46,619 bases of DNA from Methylobacter sp. GTDB taxonomy: Bacteria > Pseudomonadota > Gammaproteobacteria > Methylococcales > Methylomonadaceae. Position 1 is the first letter of the stretch. Each line of letters starts with the position of its first letter. Below, in pieces: positions 8,985 to 16,999 of this stretch. The DNA lies in the NCBI RefSeq assembly GCF_004322395.1, contig NZ_SCTW01000039.1, positions 1 to 46,619 of the forward strand, written 5' to 3'. Below the pieces are notes generated by a model. The model was not told where the DNA came from. It searched no databases and saw nothing but the letters and a program-made list of their open reading frames with translations. A program made the translations under genes and the position numbers.

Positions 8985-9860
8985 TTAACCGCGATTTGAG
9001 AATGGACTGGTAGGGTGATGCTGGTGGGCTTTTAAACTTAGCAAGCGCTTAATTCTTTCTTCGGTGCCTGGATGCGTTCTAAGAATTGAAGGGGTTGATG
9101 GGTTATAGCCTCGGCCCAATAGAATGGCGAAAATTGAAGCTTCATAGGCATCCAACTTACTTAATGCCATCGCCAAGCCTTCGGGATCGCCGGTTAATAA
9201 AACGGCTTGACGGTCGGCATCGAACTCTCTCATTCGAGATAAGGAAAGTTGCAGGAAACTCATAATTGTCGGAGCCACAATGAGTATACCTAATGCAGAC
9301 CAGGAAATCGTAACCATATTCAAAAAATATAGCGGCAAGTTTATAAGAATTAACAAAAATCCTGTTATGGATAAAGTGTTGGTGATTCGGCTGATCACAT
9401 CGGCATAGGTCATCACACGCACATCATTATGCTGGATATGACTGATTTCATGTGCCAGTACCGCAATAATTTCCCGCATGCTTAGCCCATTCAGCAGCGC
9501 ATCGCTAAGACCGATTGCCGAATTTGCGGAGGTGCCAACAGAAAAGGCGTTCATCAGTCGACTGGGCAGGTAGTAAAGCTTGGGCTGTGCGGGTAAGTCG
9601 GCGCGAACGGACAGATCCTGCATTATCTGGTAAAGGCCCGGTGCATTATTTTCAGATAGTAATTTGCCGCGGTACATCGAAAAAATAAAAGATGGCGGTA
9701 TGTTCGGACTGATGATCAGTATCAGGACACCTAAAAAACCAGCCCATAAAATGCCTTCTATTCCGGCTAAAATAAAACCTACTAACGACAAAATGCCCCC
9801 CATACAAAGAAAAAGCACCAACGTATGTAGGAGGTTTTTTAATGTGTGGTTAACTGCCAT
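8985..9860 (-). CDS. HtpX-like membrane zinc metalloprotease (M48)
   Basis: 291 residues. Two hydrophobic helices occur at about 11–35 and 36–52, the zinc motif HEISH is at 137–141 in VLAHEISHIQHND, and two further membrane helices lie at about 163–180 and 185–205. A third zinc ligand Glu212 is in REFDADRQAV. This order is that of HtpX, an inner-membrane protease that clears damaged membrane proteins. The C-terminus RTHPGTEERIKRLLSL is also typical of M48. The start overlaps the mlaC-like stop as TAATG, so the two are translationally coupled. Its convergent neighbour is a Lon-type protease, so two quality-control proteases lie side by side. Whether it is the orthologue of E. coli HtpX or a paralogue is not settled. 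Confidence 0.92.
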   Translation of the reverse strand: MAVNHTLKNLLHTLVLFLCMGGILSLVGFILAGIEGILWAGFLGVLILIISPNIPPSFIFSMYRGKLLSENNAPGLYQIMQDLSVRADLPAQPKLYYLPSRLMNAFSVGTSANSAIGLSDALLNGLSMREIIAVLAHEISHIQHNDVRVMTYADVISRITNTLSITGFLLILINLPLYFLNMVTISWSALGILIVAPTIMSFLQLSLSRMREFDADRQAVLLTGDPEGLAMALSKLDAYEASIFAILLGRGYNPSTPSILRTHPGTEERIKRLLSLKAHQHHPTSPFSNRG

Positions 9861-10504
9861 TAAGAATCTTTTGCGGAAAGCGCTTCCGCATTACGTTTAA
9901 CTAGCCCATCAATAACGGCGCTTAATGAACCTTTTGTTTGAATTTCGTCGTTAAATGTTGAACGGTAATTTGTCACTAAGCTCACGCCGTCAATTAAAAT
10001 ATCGTAGACTTTCCAGTCGCCTTTGCTCAGAAACATTCGGTAATTTACACTGACAGGCTGTTGACTTGGTTGAATAACTTCTGTTTTTACGATGACTTTG
10101 GTGGTTTCATCCGCCATTTCAAGAGGCAGGAAGCGTATTGTCCAGTCGTTATATTCTATAAATGCTCTGGAATAGGTTCTTACTATCAGTGTTTGGAATT
10201 CATGTTTAAAACGCTCCTGTTCGTCGGCCGTTGCTGCTTTCCAGTGTTTTCCAAGCACTAGAGGCGCAATTTTGTCGAAATCCGTATGTAAGGAAATAAC
10301 GCCGTTAACGAACTCTGTAACCTGAGCAAAATTTTTGGTAAAGGTTTTGTCCTTCAGTTTTTGCTGTAATTGTGTTGAAACACTTTGTATGACTTGTTGT
10401 GGAGGCTGCAAAACTTCAGCAATTCCTTTATCAGTAAATATTAAACCGAATAATAAGGCAAAAAATAAAATAAATACTGTAGATTGTTTAGTTCGATTTT
10501 GCAT
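9860..10504 (-). CDS. MlaC/Ttg2D-like periplasmic phospholipid-binding protein
   Basis: 214 residues with an N-terminal signal peptide (hydrophobic about 9–23, then DKGIAEV). The rest matches the MlaC (Tol-Tol-Ttg2) family: VTEFVNGVISLHTDFDKIAP, VLGKHWKAATADEQERFKHEF, YSRAFIEYNDW, and VNYRMFLSKGDWKVYDILID followed by GVSLVTNYRSTF. MlaC shuttles phospholipids between the MlaA/outer-membrane and MlaFEDB/inner-membrane complexes. Here it stands without mlaA, B, D, E or F, and is instead coupled to an HtpX-like protease. It may be the orphan MlaC of a scattered Mla system or a paralogue. A 241-bp gap with no gene lies upstream, where its promoter should be. Confidence 0.9.
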   Translation of the reverse strand: MQNRTKQSTVFILFFALLFGLIFTDKGIAEVLQPPQQVIQSVSTQLQQKLKDKTFTKNFAQVTEFVNGVISLHTDFDKIAPLVLGKHWKAATADEQERFKHEFQTLIVRTYSRAFIEYNDWTIRFLPLEMADETTKVIVKTEVIQPSQQPVSVNYRMFLSKGDWKVYDILIDGVSLVTNYRSTFNDEIQTKGSLSAVIDGLVKRNAEALSAKDS

Positions 10505-10745
10505 AATTACCCGGTTCTCAAATAATCATCTGGATTAGTCTATTGAATAACGGCAAATAAGGAGAGTTATTTTATTTTTGTCATCTTTGCATGACTTTCC
10601 GCTGCTTTTTATTGTATTTCCAGTTTATATCATGATGCCGATAGATCTGATAGAGCGTCAAGCTGGGGCGATTGCGTATTGACAATTAGCTGCCGAAATG
10701 GTGGATTTATATTATGAGATATAGCGCTATCCTTTAGCATACTGT

Positions 10746-11423
10746 TTACCATGACAGTGAACTCAGCACGACAAATATCGCCAGTCCAAATGAAGTCATC
10801 CCCAATCCGGCCATAGCTAAGCGTGAACCGTGCAGCTTAGTCCATAACAAAAGGCCGGTCAGGGAAAGAAACACCAAGCCGCCGGCCAGCGTATCGGCCA
10901 GCAATATCCAAGCAGTTCCCATGCCGACGCCTTTATGCAATCGAGTAATGAATGCGAAAATGTTTGCATCCTGACGCTTTACCGAAACATAAGTATTACC
11001 AACCCAGTATTCGGCGTTCACTGAATGTTGCGGACTGTGAAAATCCACTCGCCACTGGCTGGGTTGTTGGATATTTTGACCAGCCCAAGTCACTGTTTTT
11101 GCCGGTTCAGTAGAAATCTTGCTGGGTTCCCGATTGATGTTTAACTGCGCTTGCAGCCATGTCGCCAAGGCTTTTGCGTCATTCGGAAGCGGCGTGGGTA
11201 AAGCCAGTTCGACTTGCGACTGTTCCATTTGCGCTGCCGGAATCTTCATCACCGTACGGTGGTTAAGTAAAATGCCGCTAACGCCGAACAACAAACCCAA
11301 CGCCGCACCCCACAGCCCGACCCAAGCATGGATGCGGCGCAGCCATTTGAGCCATGGCAGTCGTTTAGGCTTCTGAACCAATGTCCCCGGATTTTGCACA
11401 TTCATTATTATCATGATCTCCAT
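10746..11423 (-). CDS. PepSY-associated membrane protein of the siderophore locus
   Basis: About 225 residues. After a basic N-terminus (KPKRLPWLKWLRRIHAWVG) comes a membrane helix ending GVSGILLNHR. A periplasmic section of about 110 residues follows, then RLHKGVGMGTAWILLADTLA and two C-terminal membrane helices with GGLVFLSLTGLLLW. This is the layout of PepSY-TM family proteins found beside TonB-dependent siderophore receptors. Some relatives take part in ferric-siderophore reduction, but the function here is not shown. Three Met codons (11423, 11414, 11405) lie close together and the GGAGA at about 11420 fits the later ones, so the exact start is uncertain. Transcribed after the receptor gene, 175 bp downstream of it. 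Confidence 0.85.
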   Translation of the reverse strand: MEIMIIMNVQNPGTLVQKPKRLPWLKWLRRIHAWVGLWGAALGLLFGVSGILLNHRTVMKIPAAQMEQSQVELALPTPLPNDAKALATWLQAQLNINREPSKISTEPAKTVTWAGQNIQQPSQWRVDFHSPQHSVNAEYWVGNTYVSVKRQDANIFAFITRLHKGVGMGTAWILLADTLAGGLVFLSLTGLLLWTKLHGSRLAMAGLGMTSFGLAIFVVLSSLSW

Positions 11424-11598
11424 AGATTAAATAAGACCGGGCGTTACGTATCCCGCCCGGCTGAAGAAAAACATCTGTACCGCGAAGCCGCTTTTATCGG
11501 ACAACGCATTAGTACTTCCTAGAAAATGACAGAATTTGTTTTCTAATCCATTATCCTCGATTTTTATGAGGTTTGCGCTGATCATAAAAGACAGAGTC

Positions 11599-13761
11599 TC
11601 AGAACTTCACACTGATGCCTGCATTGACAGCGATCGGTGATCCCGGTGTGATATTGGTGTTGCTATTGGCCGAAGCGTAATACTTTTTGTCGAACAGGTT
11701 TTCGATATTCACTTGTAGTTGAATATTTTTATTGACCTTGTAATAAGTGGCTGCATCGAAGCGGAGGAAGCCGGGCAGGGTGACTGTATTATCAGTGGCC
11801 GCAAACATTTTACTGCGGTATACCGAGCCCAAGCCTACACCCCATTGCGATGTGATGTCATAACGATTCCACAGCGAGAAGGTATGTTCCGGTACTTGTG
11901 CCAAGGTGGCGCCAGCCAACGCGGAGCTTGAAATACTTTTGGTGATTTCGCCATTTTGGTAAGCATAGCCCCCGAAGACTTTCCAAGCGTCGGTAATGTT
12001 GCCGCTCAAACCCAGTTCTATGCCGCGTGTGCGCTGACCGTCGACTAAAAACGATACCGCCGGATTATTGGGGTTGGTAGCAAGGGCGTTTAGGCGGTCA
12101 AGCTGATATAAGGCCAGCGTTGCCGACAGATCGGGACGAATATCCCATTTTGTTCCCACTTCGTAATTTCTGAATTCTTCCGGTTTTAGCGCCGCGTTCG
12201 TCAACGAAAGCGATGCCAATTGTTCGCCCGCCCTCGGTACATAAGCGATGCTGTAGTTGGCATATAAGGAGAAGTTGTCGCCGAACGGTTTGTAAATTAA
12301 GCCTCCGCGAGGCGATAAAAGGTCATCGGTCGTGCTGATGATTTGGTTATTGCGATTATTGGTGAAGTCGACATTAAAACGGTCGTAGCGTAAACCAAAA
12401 ATAGCCTGCCAATGTTTGGATAATTCGACTTGATCCTGCATATAGCCCGCATAGATATCCGTCACGCCATGGTTATTCGCGTCCGTAGCGTTTTGGCGAA
12501 ATGTAATTGGGCCTGTATATCTTGGATTGGCCAACGGAACATTGACCGACGTAGCGTTAGGGCCCACAGCGGTAAAAAAGCCGGTTTCCCGGAAGTTATC
12601 GGTTTCCTGGCTGCCGAACTCGGCGCCGGCCAGCAACTTGTGCTTAAAAGGCCCGGTGTCCAGCGAAAACGTTAAATCGGTTTGGTTGAAGAAATTCTCG
12701 CGCTGGGTATCGTTGTTGTAAGCTGAGATTGCGACTTGGGTGCCGGTAGCATTGACCGCGCCCGGAAATATGTTCTGGTAGAACTTATCATACATGGCGT
12801 AACGGGTGCGGTTGCGAACCGAAACGCCGCCGCCGAAGTCGTGATCCAGAACGGCATTGAAAGAATCGACTATTGCCGAGGTTGGGCTGCGGTCCGGGTC
12901 GCCGAAAAAAGTAGATGGATCGGTGTCGACAGGACGGCCTCCGAACGAGGAAATGCCTCGGTCTGCGGTTCTGCTATCCTCATAATGTTCATAGCCTAAC
13001 GAAACTTTGGTTTGCTCGGTGGGCATCCAGGATAAGGTTGGGTTGACGCCCCAGCGTCCTGCATCAAAATTGTCGCGGTAACTGCGGGAGTTCTCCCACA
13101 TGCTGGTAAGGCGTACGGCGACGTTATCGTTAACGGCTTGGTCGAAGTCGCCGGTAAGACGGTATTTATCGAAGGAGCCGATCTGAAAGCTCATTTCGCG
13201 ATTATTCTTCCAATCCGCCTGCTTGGTGGCGCGGTTAATCAAGCCGCCTGATCCGCCGCGACCGAAAATCATCGCGTTAGGGCCTCTAAGTACGTCGACC
13301 CTTTCGATATTGTAAAGATCGCGAAAATACTGCACGTCGTCGCGTATGCCGTCGACATACATATCTGAAGTCGAGCTATTGCCGCGAAAAATCGGGGTAT
13401 CCCGATTACCTTCTCCTTGAGCGATGCCGACACCGGGTACATAGCGAATCGTATCGGCTATGCTCTGCATGTTTTGATCCTTGATCAATTCTTGCGTAAT
13501 AACGGTGATTGACTGCGGGAGGTCGATCAGGGCCGTGTTGGTTTTGACTGCGGTTGAGTTACTTTTGGCCAGATAGCCTTTGGTTTCATTAGGTTTTTTC
13601 GCGCGCGCCGCTTTGACTTTGACAGTCGGCAGGGTGATTTCCTTTTTTTCTGTTGCAGGTGTTGCAATGGTAGGTTCGGCAGCCATCACTATACCGCTCA
13701 AAGCGATGCCCATTGGCAATGCAGTACACCGGACTAGGCGATGCTTGGTTCTTTTAATCAT
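11599..13761 (-). CDS. TonB-dependent siderophore receptor (catecholate/Fiu-like)
   Basis: 720 residues. A signal peptide ends near MAAEP (about 27). An N-terminal stretch with LPTVKVKAARAKK may hold the TonB box. The plug domain shows ALIDLPQSITVITQELIKDQ, DTIRYVPGVG, and SDMYVDGIRDD followed by VERVDVLRGPNAMIFGRGGSGG-type residues (actual: IERVDVLRGP). A 22-strand barrel follows, ending in an aromatic Phe (NAGISVKF). It would import a ferric siderophore across the outer membrane, powered by TonB–ExbB–ExbD encoded just upstream. Plug sequence is closest to Fiu-type catecholate receptors by eye; the substrate is inferred. A GAG-type ribosome site precedes ATG 13761. No convincing Fur box was found directly upstream. 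Confidence 0.93.
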   Translation of the reverse strand: MIKRTKHRLVRCTALPMGIALSGIVMAAEPTIATPATEKKEITLPTVKVKAARAKKPNETKGYLAKSNSTAVKTNTALIDLPQSITVITQELIKDQNMQSIADTIRYVPGVGIAQGEGNRDTPIFRGNSSTSDMYVDGIRDDVQYFRDLYNIERVDVLRGPNAMIFGRGGSGGLINRATKQADWKNNREMSFQIGSFDKYRLTGDFDQAVNDNVAVRLTSMWENSRSYRDNFDAGRWGVNPTLSWMPTEQTKVSLGYEHYEDSRTADRGISSFGGRPVDTDPSTFFGDPDRSPTSAIVDSFNAVLDHDFGGGVSVRNRTRYAMYDKFYQNIFPGAVNATGTQVAISAYNNDTQRENFFNQTDLTFSLDTGPFKHKLLAGAEFGSQETDNFRETGFFTAVGPNATSVNVPLANPRYTGPITFRQNATDANNHGVTDIYAGYMQDQVELSKHWQAIFGLRYDRFNVDFTNNRNNQIISTTDDLLSPRGGLIYKPFGDNFSLYANYSIAYVPRAGEQLASLSLTNAALKPEEFRNYEVGTKWDIRPDLSATLALYQLDRLNALATNPNNPAVSFLVDGQRTRGIELGLSGNITDAWKVFGGYAYQNGEITKSISSSALAGATLAQVPEHTFSLWNRYDITSQWGVGLGSVYRSKMFAATDNTVTLPGFLRFDAATYYKVNKNIQLQVNIENLFDKKYYASANSNTNITPGSPIAVNAGISVKF

Positions 13762-13943
13762 GTCTATTCTCGCAATTTTTGATGAAAAAAAATGGCTGCC
13801 TGGCTAAAACTGCTGGGTGGCTAAAGATATTCGCGGGCTCATTGAATCGGTTTGAAGGTTGAGCTTCGGTTCAAATAGTTGATGATAGGTTCAATGTAGG
13901 AGCCGCTATTTTTTAAGTTGAGGTTATGAATACGCTTGAAGCA

Positions 13944-14372
13944 TTATTTTTTCTGCGTCGGATCGGTAATGAAGCCGATTTTGGCTATCCCGGCGCTCTG
14001 TGCAGCCGACATGATCTCTGCCAGTTTCTGGTAGGGTGTCACGCGCTCGGCGCGAATGTGCAGCTCAGGTTGGGGCTGTTTCTGCGCCTCTTGTTCCAGC
14101 CGTAAGGCAAGCTCCGTATCTTCAAATGCCGCATCGTTCCAAAACAGTTTGCCTTCCGCATTAATCGACAGGCTGACGATGTCGGGTTTTTCAGGGGTGG
14201 ACTGGCTACCGGCTTGCGGCAGGTCGATTTTGATTGAATGGGTGAGCAGCGGCGCGGTAATGATGAAGATAACCAGCAATACCAGCATGACGTCGACCAT
14301 CGGCGTCGTATTGATTTCCGCCATAGGCTGCGTATGGTGATTATCGCCGCCGAATCCGCCTGAGCCCATCAT
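13944..14372 (-). CDS. exbD: ExbD/TolR-family proton channel subunit
   Basis: 142 residues. Cytoplasmic glycine-rich start (MMGSGGFGGDNHH), then MAEINTTPMVDVMLVLLVIF with the membrane helix carrying the conserved Asp (PMVDVML), followed by a periplasmic domain (HSIKIDLPQAGS, FWNDAAFED, LHIRAERVTPYQKLAEIM). It forms the proton-motive-force motor with ExbB and TonB. Its start overlaps the exbB stop by four bases (ATGA). It could be named TolR by sequence alone, but the neighbouring tonB and receptor support ExbD. Confidence 0.93.
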   Translation of the reverse strand: MMGSGGFGGDNHHTQPMAEINTTPMVDVMLVLLVIFIITAPLLTHSIKIDLPQAGSQSTPEKPDIVSLSINAEGKLFWNDAAFEDTELALRLEQEAQKQPQPELHIRAERVTPYQKLAEIMSAAQSAGIAKIGFITDPTQKK

Positions 14373-15157
14373 AATGACACCTCCACCGGTGTCATTTCCG
14401 CCGTATGCGCGGTGGCTAACGGTACGCCTGTGGTCAGATACGTATGCAGATCGTGGGCGAAAGTCTCTATTTCTCCCATTAACAGGCGGTTTTCGCGTAC
14501 CAGAGCGTTATAGGCGAGTACGGCTGGGATGGCTACTGCCAGACCGAATGCGGTCATGATCAGTGCTTCGCCGACCGGGCCCGCGACTTTGTCTACCGTG
14601 GCTTGGCCGCCGACTGCGATAGTGCCGAGCGCATGGTAAATCCCCCAGACTGTACCGAATAATCCGATAAAAGGTGCGATGCTACCGACTGAAGCCAATA
14701 AGGTGAGGCCGGTTTCCAGTTTCATGGCTTCCTGGCCGATAACGCGACGTAAGGCCTGGGCAATAAATTCATCATGCCGGGAATGTTGCTGCAACGAGGC
14801 ATTTCCACTCTCTGTGGCGGTAACTACGCGCTTCGCCAAGAGTTGTGCTGTGTAATGTTTATGATGATTGGCCGCGTTAATGCCTTGTATGGCAAGACGC
14901 GCAAACGGATTTTCCGCTTTTTGCAAATCTTCGTTTATGGCGGTCGCCATTGATGATGGGGTTGCCGCAGAGGCTTGCCAAAAACGTTCTAAAAAATTTG
15001 CGCTACTCCTTTTTATGCGCCGTGCCTGGATGACTTTTATGACCATTAAAGTCCAGCTTCCGATGGACATCGCCAACAGAGCCACCGCTACGGCCATGGA
15101 TACTGCACCGCCCTGAGTGATGAATTTCAGGTTGTCTAAGAGATATTCGGCTTGCAT
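14369..15157 (-). CDS. exbB: ExbB/MotA-TolQ family proton channel subunit
   Basis: 262 residues with three membrane helices: about 17–38 (AVSMAVAVALLAMSIGSW), about 150–172 (TLLASVGSIAPFIGLFGTVW) and about 192–215 (GEALIMTAFGLAVAIPAVLA). The GTVWGIYHA and PAVLAYNALVRENR motifs are typical of ExbB/TolQ. With ExbD it forms the inner-membrane motor energising TonB. It lies 7 bp after tonB and overlaps exbD, which indicates one transcript. The N-terminus is slightly longer than E. coli ExbB. Confidence 0.93.
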   Translation of the reverse strand: MQAEYLLDNLKFITQGGAVSMAVAVALLAMSIGSWTLMVIKVIQARRIKRSSANFLERFWQASAATPSSMATAINEDLQKAENPFARLAIQGINAANHHKHYTAQLLAKRVVTATESGNASLQQHSRHDEFIAQALRRVIGQEAMKLETGLTLLASVGSIAPFIGLFGTVWGIYHALGTIAVGGQATVDKVAGPVGEALIMTAFGLAVAIPAVLAYNALVRENRLLMGEIETFAHDLHTYLTTGVPLATAHTAEMTPVEVSL

Positions 15158-15164
15158 GATGATT

Positions 15165-15926
15165 TTATCCTTCTTCTATTGAAAATCTGACCGGCACTAC
15201 CACCGATGCGCTGACCGCTTGGTCGCCGCGTTTGGCAGGAACAAACCGCCATTTTTTGACGGCTTCCAACGCAGCCTCGTCAAGTCTGTCCGAGCCGCTG
15301 CCGGTTTGCAGTTCTACGGAACCGGCTGCGCCGTCCGCCGTTACCTGTACGTTCAGCAATACCAGGCCTTCTTCGCCCAATCGCCGTGAGACTGACGGAT
15401 ATTTCGGAGCCGGATTATTTAAATAAGCCGCATTGAAGTTAGGCGACTGGTATGACTGCGTTTCTGCCGGTTTGTTGCTTGTTGCTTTGGTTTTTTGTTG
15501 GGCAACAGGCGAATCTGTTGTTGCAGCGGGTGCGGATGTTTGTTCCACCGGCGGAGTTACTGGCTGACTTGTTTGTTTTACTAGCGGTACAACAGGTTTA
15601 GTAACCGGTTTGACTTTTTTCTTGACCGGTTTTTGCTCCTTTGCTACAGGCTGGGCGGTCGGCATCGGCTTTTCCGGCGTTGTTTGCGGCGCGCTCACCA
15701 AGCTAATCATAATGGGCACTGCAGGCGTCTCAATCGATAAAGACTCCGATTGCGGACGTAATGCCGCAAACACTGCCAAATGCGCGCACACCACCAGACC
15801 CAGTGCGGCCCATGGACGGTCATTGACGCGTGTAACCCCGCCGTAATTAATATTTCCCAGCCTGGGTGCCTGACTGTTTTCCAGCAAATAGAAAGTAGTT
15901 GCCGGGAAGATTATTTTAGTGAACAC
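15165..15926 (-). CDS. tonB: TonB energy transducer
   Basis: 253 residues. Single membrane helix at about 39–56 (WAALGLVVCAHLAVFAAL), then a Pro/Lys/Thr-rich periplasmic spacer (PEKPMPTAQPVAKEQKPVKK and repeats of KPV, PVEQTS), then a TonB C-terminal domain from about 168 (NNPAPKYPSVSRRLGEEGLV, GSGSDRLDEAALEAVKKWRF, VPVRFSIEEG). It transfers motor energy to the outer-membrane receptor. The GTG start at 15926 has GAGG about seven bases upstream and overlaps the preceding gene by 11 bp. The N-terminus before the helix is longer than usual, so an internal start is possible. Confidence 0.92.
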   Translation of the reverse strand: MFTKIIFPATTFYLLENSQAPRLGNINYGGVTRVNDRPWAALGLVVCAHLAVFAALRPQSESLSIETPAVPIMISLVSAPQTTPEKPMPTAQPVAKEQKPVKKKVKPVTKPVVPLVKQTSQPVTPPVEQTSAPAATTDSPVAQQKTKATSNKPAETQSYQSPNFNAAYLNNPAPKYPSVSRRLGEEGLVLLNVQVTADGAAGSVELQTGSGSDRLDEAALEAVKKWRFVPAKRGDQAVSASVVVPVRFSIEEG

Positions 15927-16185
15927 GGCCGAGCCTCATAGGATGGCTGCCATTTGCCGATGATGAATCCTGCATCTGGGCAAGTCGCACTTTGGCATGG
16001 TTTAAGACTGAGCTGAGTATGTGTAACGATTCGGAATTGGTGCGTATTGTCGATGTGCCCAGATTTATCTCTAATGTGCCGCAATCAGGACAAAATACCA
16101 CGCGACAATCCCCGTTACCTGAAAGCCCTACTTTCTTGTGTCGTTTATTTGAATTCATTGATTTCGCCACCCAAATGTTAGGCAA
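15916..16185 (-). CDS. Small Cys-containing protein of the iron-uptake locus, unknown function
   Basis: Up to 89 residues; Met9 (MNSNKRHKKVG) is an alternative start. It contains Cys-Arg-Val-Val-Phe-Cys-Pro-Asp-Cys-Gly followed by TLEINLGTSTIRTNSESL and HILSSVLNHAKVRL. The CPDCG knuckle suggests metal binding, but a second Cys pair needed for a full zinc ribbon is absent unless the first Cys contributes. The ending is low-complexity. It sits between hemP and tonB and overlaps tonB by 11 bp, so it is part of the uptake operon; a role in iron/haem handling or regulation is inferred from position only. I do not recognise a named family. Confidence 0.7.
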   Translation of the reverse strand: MPNIWVAKSMNSNKRHKKVGLSGNGDCRVVFCPDCGTLEINLGTSTIRTNSESLHILSSVLNHAKVRLAQMQDSSSANGSHPMRLGRVH

Positions 16186-16271
16186 CTGCTATAGAGCAGT
16201 GCGCATCTTTGACATTGGCTGGCTAACAACACGTGAAAGTGTTGGGTGGCTGGCTATTCTTTATTTATTAG

Positions 16272-16356
16272 TTGCACTTTATTGTCGGCATGCTCATTCC
16301 TCAATATCAGGAGAGAGATGACGGCAAGAAAATAGCCTGCCGACAATAAAGTGCAA
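16272..16356. repeat. 19-bp perfect inverted repeat between hemP and the Cys-protein gene
   Basis: TTGCACTTTATTGTCGGCA at 16272–16290 and its exact reverse complement at 16338–16356, with a 47-nt interior. It may be a remnant of a small mobile element or an RNA structure separating hemP from the rest of the operon. No T-run follows immediately, so it is not a standard terminator. Confidence 0.8.
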
Positions 16357-16364
16357 TAACTAAA

Positions 16365-16562
16365 TTATTTGGTCAGGATTAATTTACCCTGACGTGTCAA
16401 ACGCAAACGGTATTCTTCACCGGCATGTTCGATGACAACCTCACGCCCGGTACCAAATAATTCCGCGCTATGTAATCGCTGTCGTAAAGCCGGTGTTATA
16501 TCCTGCTTTGCAGAAAGCGCTAAATTCGGAGATTCGATAGTGTCGGATAGTTTTTTGTTCAT
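16365..16562 (-). CDS. hemP: HemP-family hemin uptake protein
   Basis: 65 residues. The second half, LHSAELFGTGREVVIEHAGE then EYRLRLTRQGKLILTK, is the complete HemP family core (pattern REVxIxHxGxxYRLRLTxxGKLILTK). HemP proteins are short cytoplasmic proteins beside haem/siderophore uptake genes; in some bacteria they activate the uptake operon. It is the first gene of the minus-strand iron locus, with a Fur-like palindrome just before its start codon. The leader is separated from the next gene by an inverted repeat, so hemP may also be expressed alone. Confidence 0.92.
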   Translation of the reverse strand: MNKKLSDTIESPNLALSAKQDITPALRQRLHSAELFGTGREVVIEHAGEEYRLRLTRQGKLILTK

Positions 16563-16572
16563 GGATACAAAT

Positions 16573-16591
16573 AATAATGATTATCATTTGG
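16573..16591 (-). promoter_or_regulatory. Fur-box-like operator before hemP
   Basis: AATAATGATTATCATTTGG matches the 19-bp Fur consensus (GATAATGATAATCATTATC) at 14 positions and contains the perfect 6-1-6 palindrome AATGAT-T-ATCATT. It ends 11 bp before the hemP start, where Fur binding would block transcription. Iron repression of this locus is therefore likely. Confidence 0.75.
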
Positions 16592-16677
16592 CGAGTCAAC
16601 ATTTGTTGGCTTTTTCTGCAAATCACTCAACAATTAGTATGTAATCCTATATCGGATAGCACATGTTTAATCGGTCA

Positions 16678-16691
16678 TTGATGTCAATCAG
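16678..16691. promoter_or_regulatory. FNR/Anr-like site upstream of the GltD-like/NifJ pair
   Basis: TTGATGTCAATCAG matches TTGAT-N4-ATCAA at 9 of 10 defined positions. It lies about 310 bp before the GltD-like start in the divergent gap with hemP. It would make sense for an oxygen-sensitive ferredoxin oxidoreductase, but the distance is long and chance occurrence is possible. Confidence 0.4.
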
Positions 16692-16999
16692 TGTCGGAAA
16701 ATAGTCAGATAATAGAGTGATAAACAGGAAATTCGACGACTAGCTTATTTAACACTTAATAATAATTATATATATGATTTATAAGTAAAATTTATAATAT
16801 TTCTGATTTTAAGCCTATAGAAACAAAATCTAAGAGTATTTACGTATTGCCAAACTCTGAACTTTTCTTACAAGTTAGAATATATAAAGGTGGCTGTATC
16901 TTGCCAACGCGAGTATTTTAGTTTGAAATTACTTCCTGACTGGGCCATTGCAAGTTACACACGGCAATAATTATAAAAATAACCAAGAGTTAAGCGCAT
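16692..16999. other. AT-rich gap before the GltD-like gene
   Basis: About 308 bp with no gene visible on either strand; presumably the leader and promoter of the GltD-like/NifJ genes. No strong Shine-Dalgarno is seen before ATG 17000. Confidence 0.45.

Noticed and set aside
13762-13943. Fur box upstream of the TonB-dependent receptor
   Set aside because: Only weak, non-palindromic similarity (around 13882–13890); the convincing site is at 16573–16591 before hemP.
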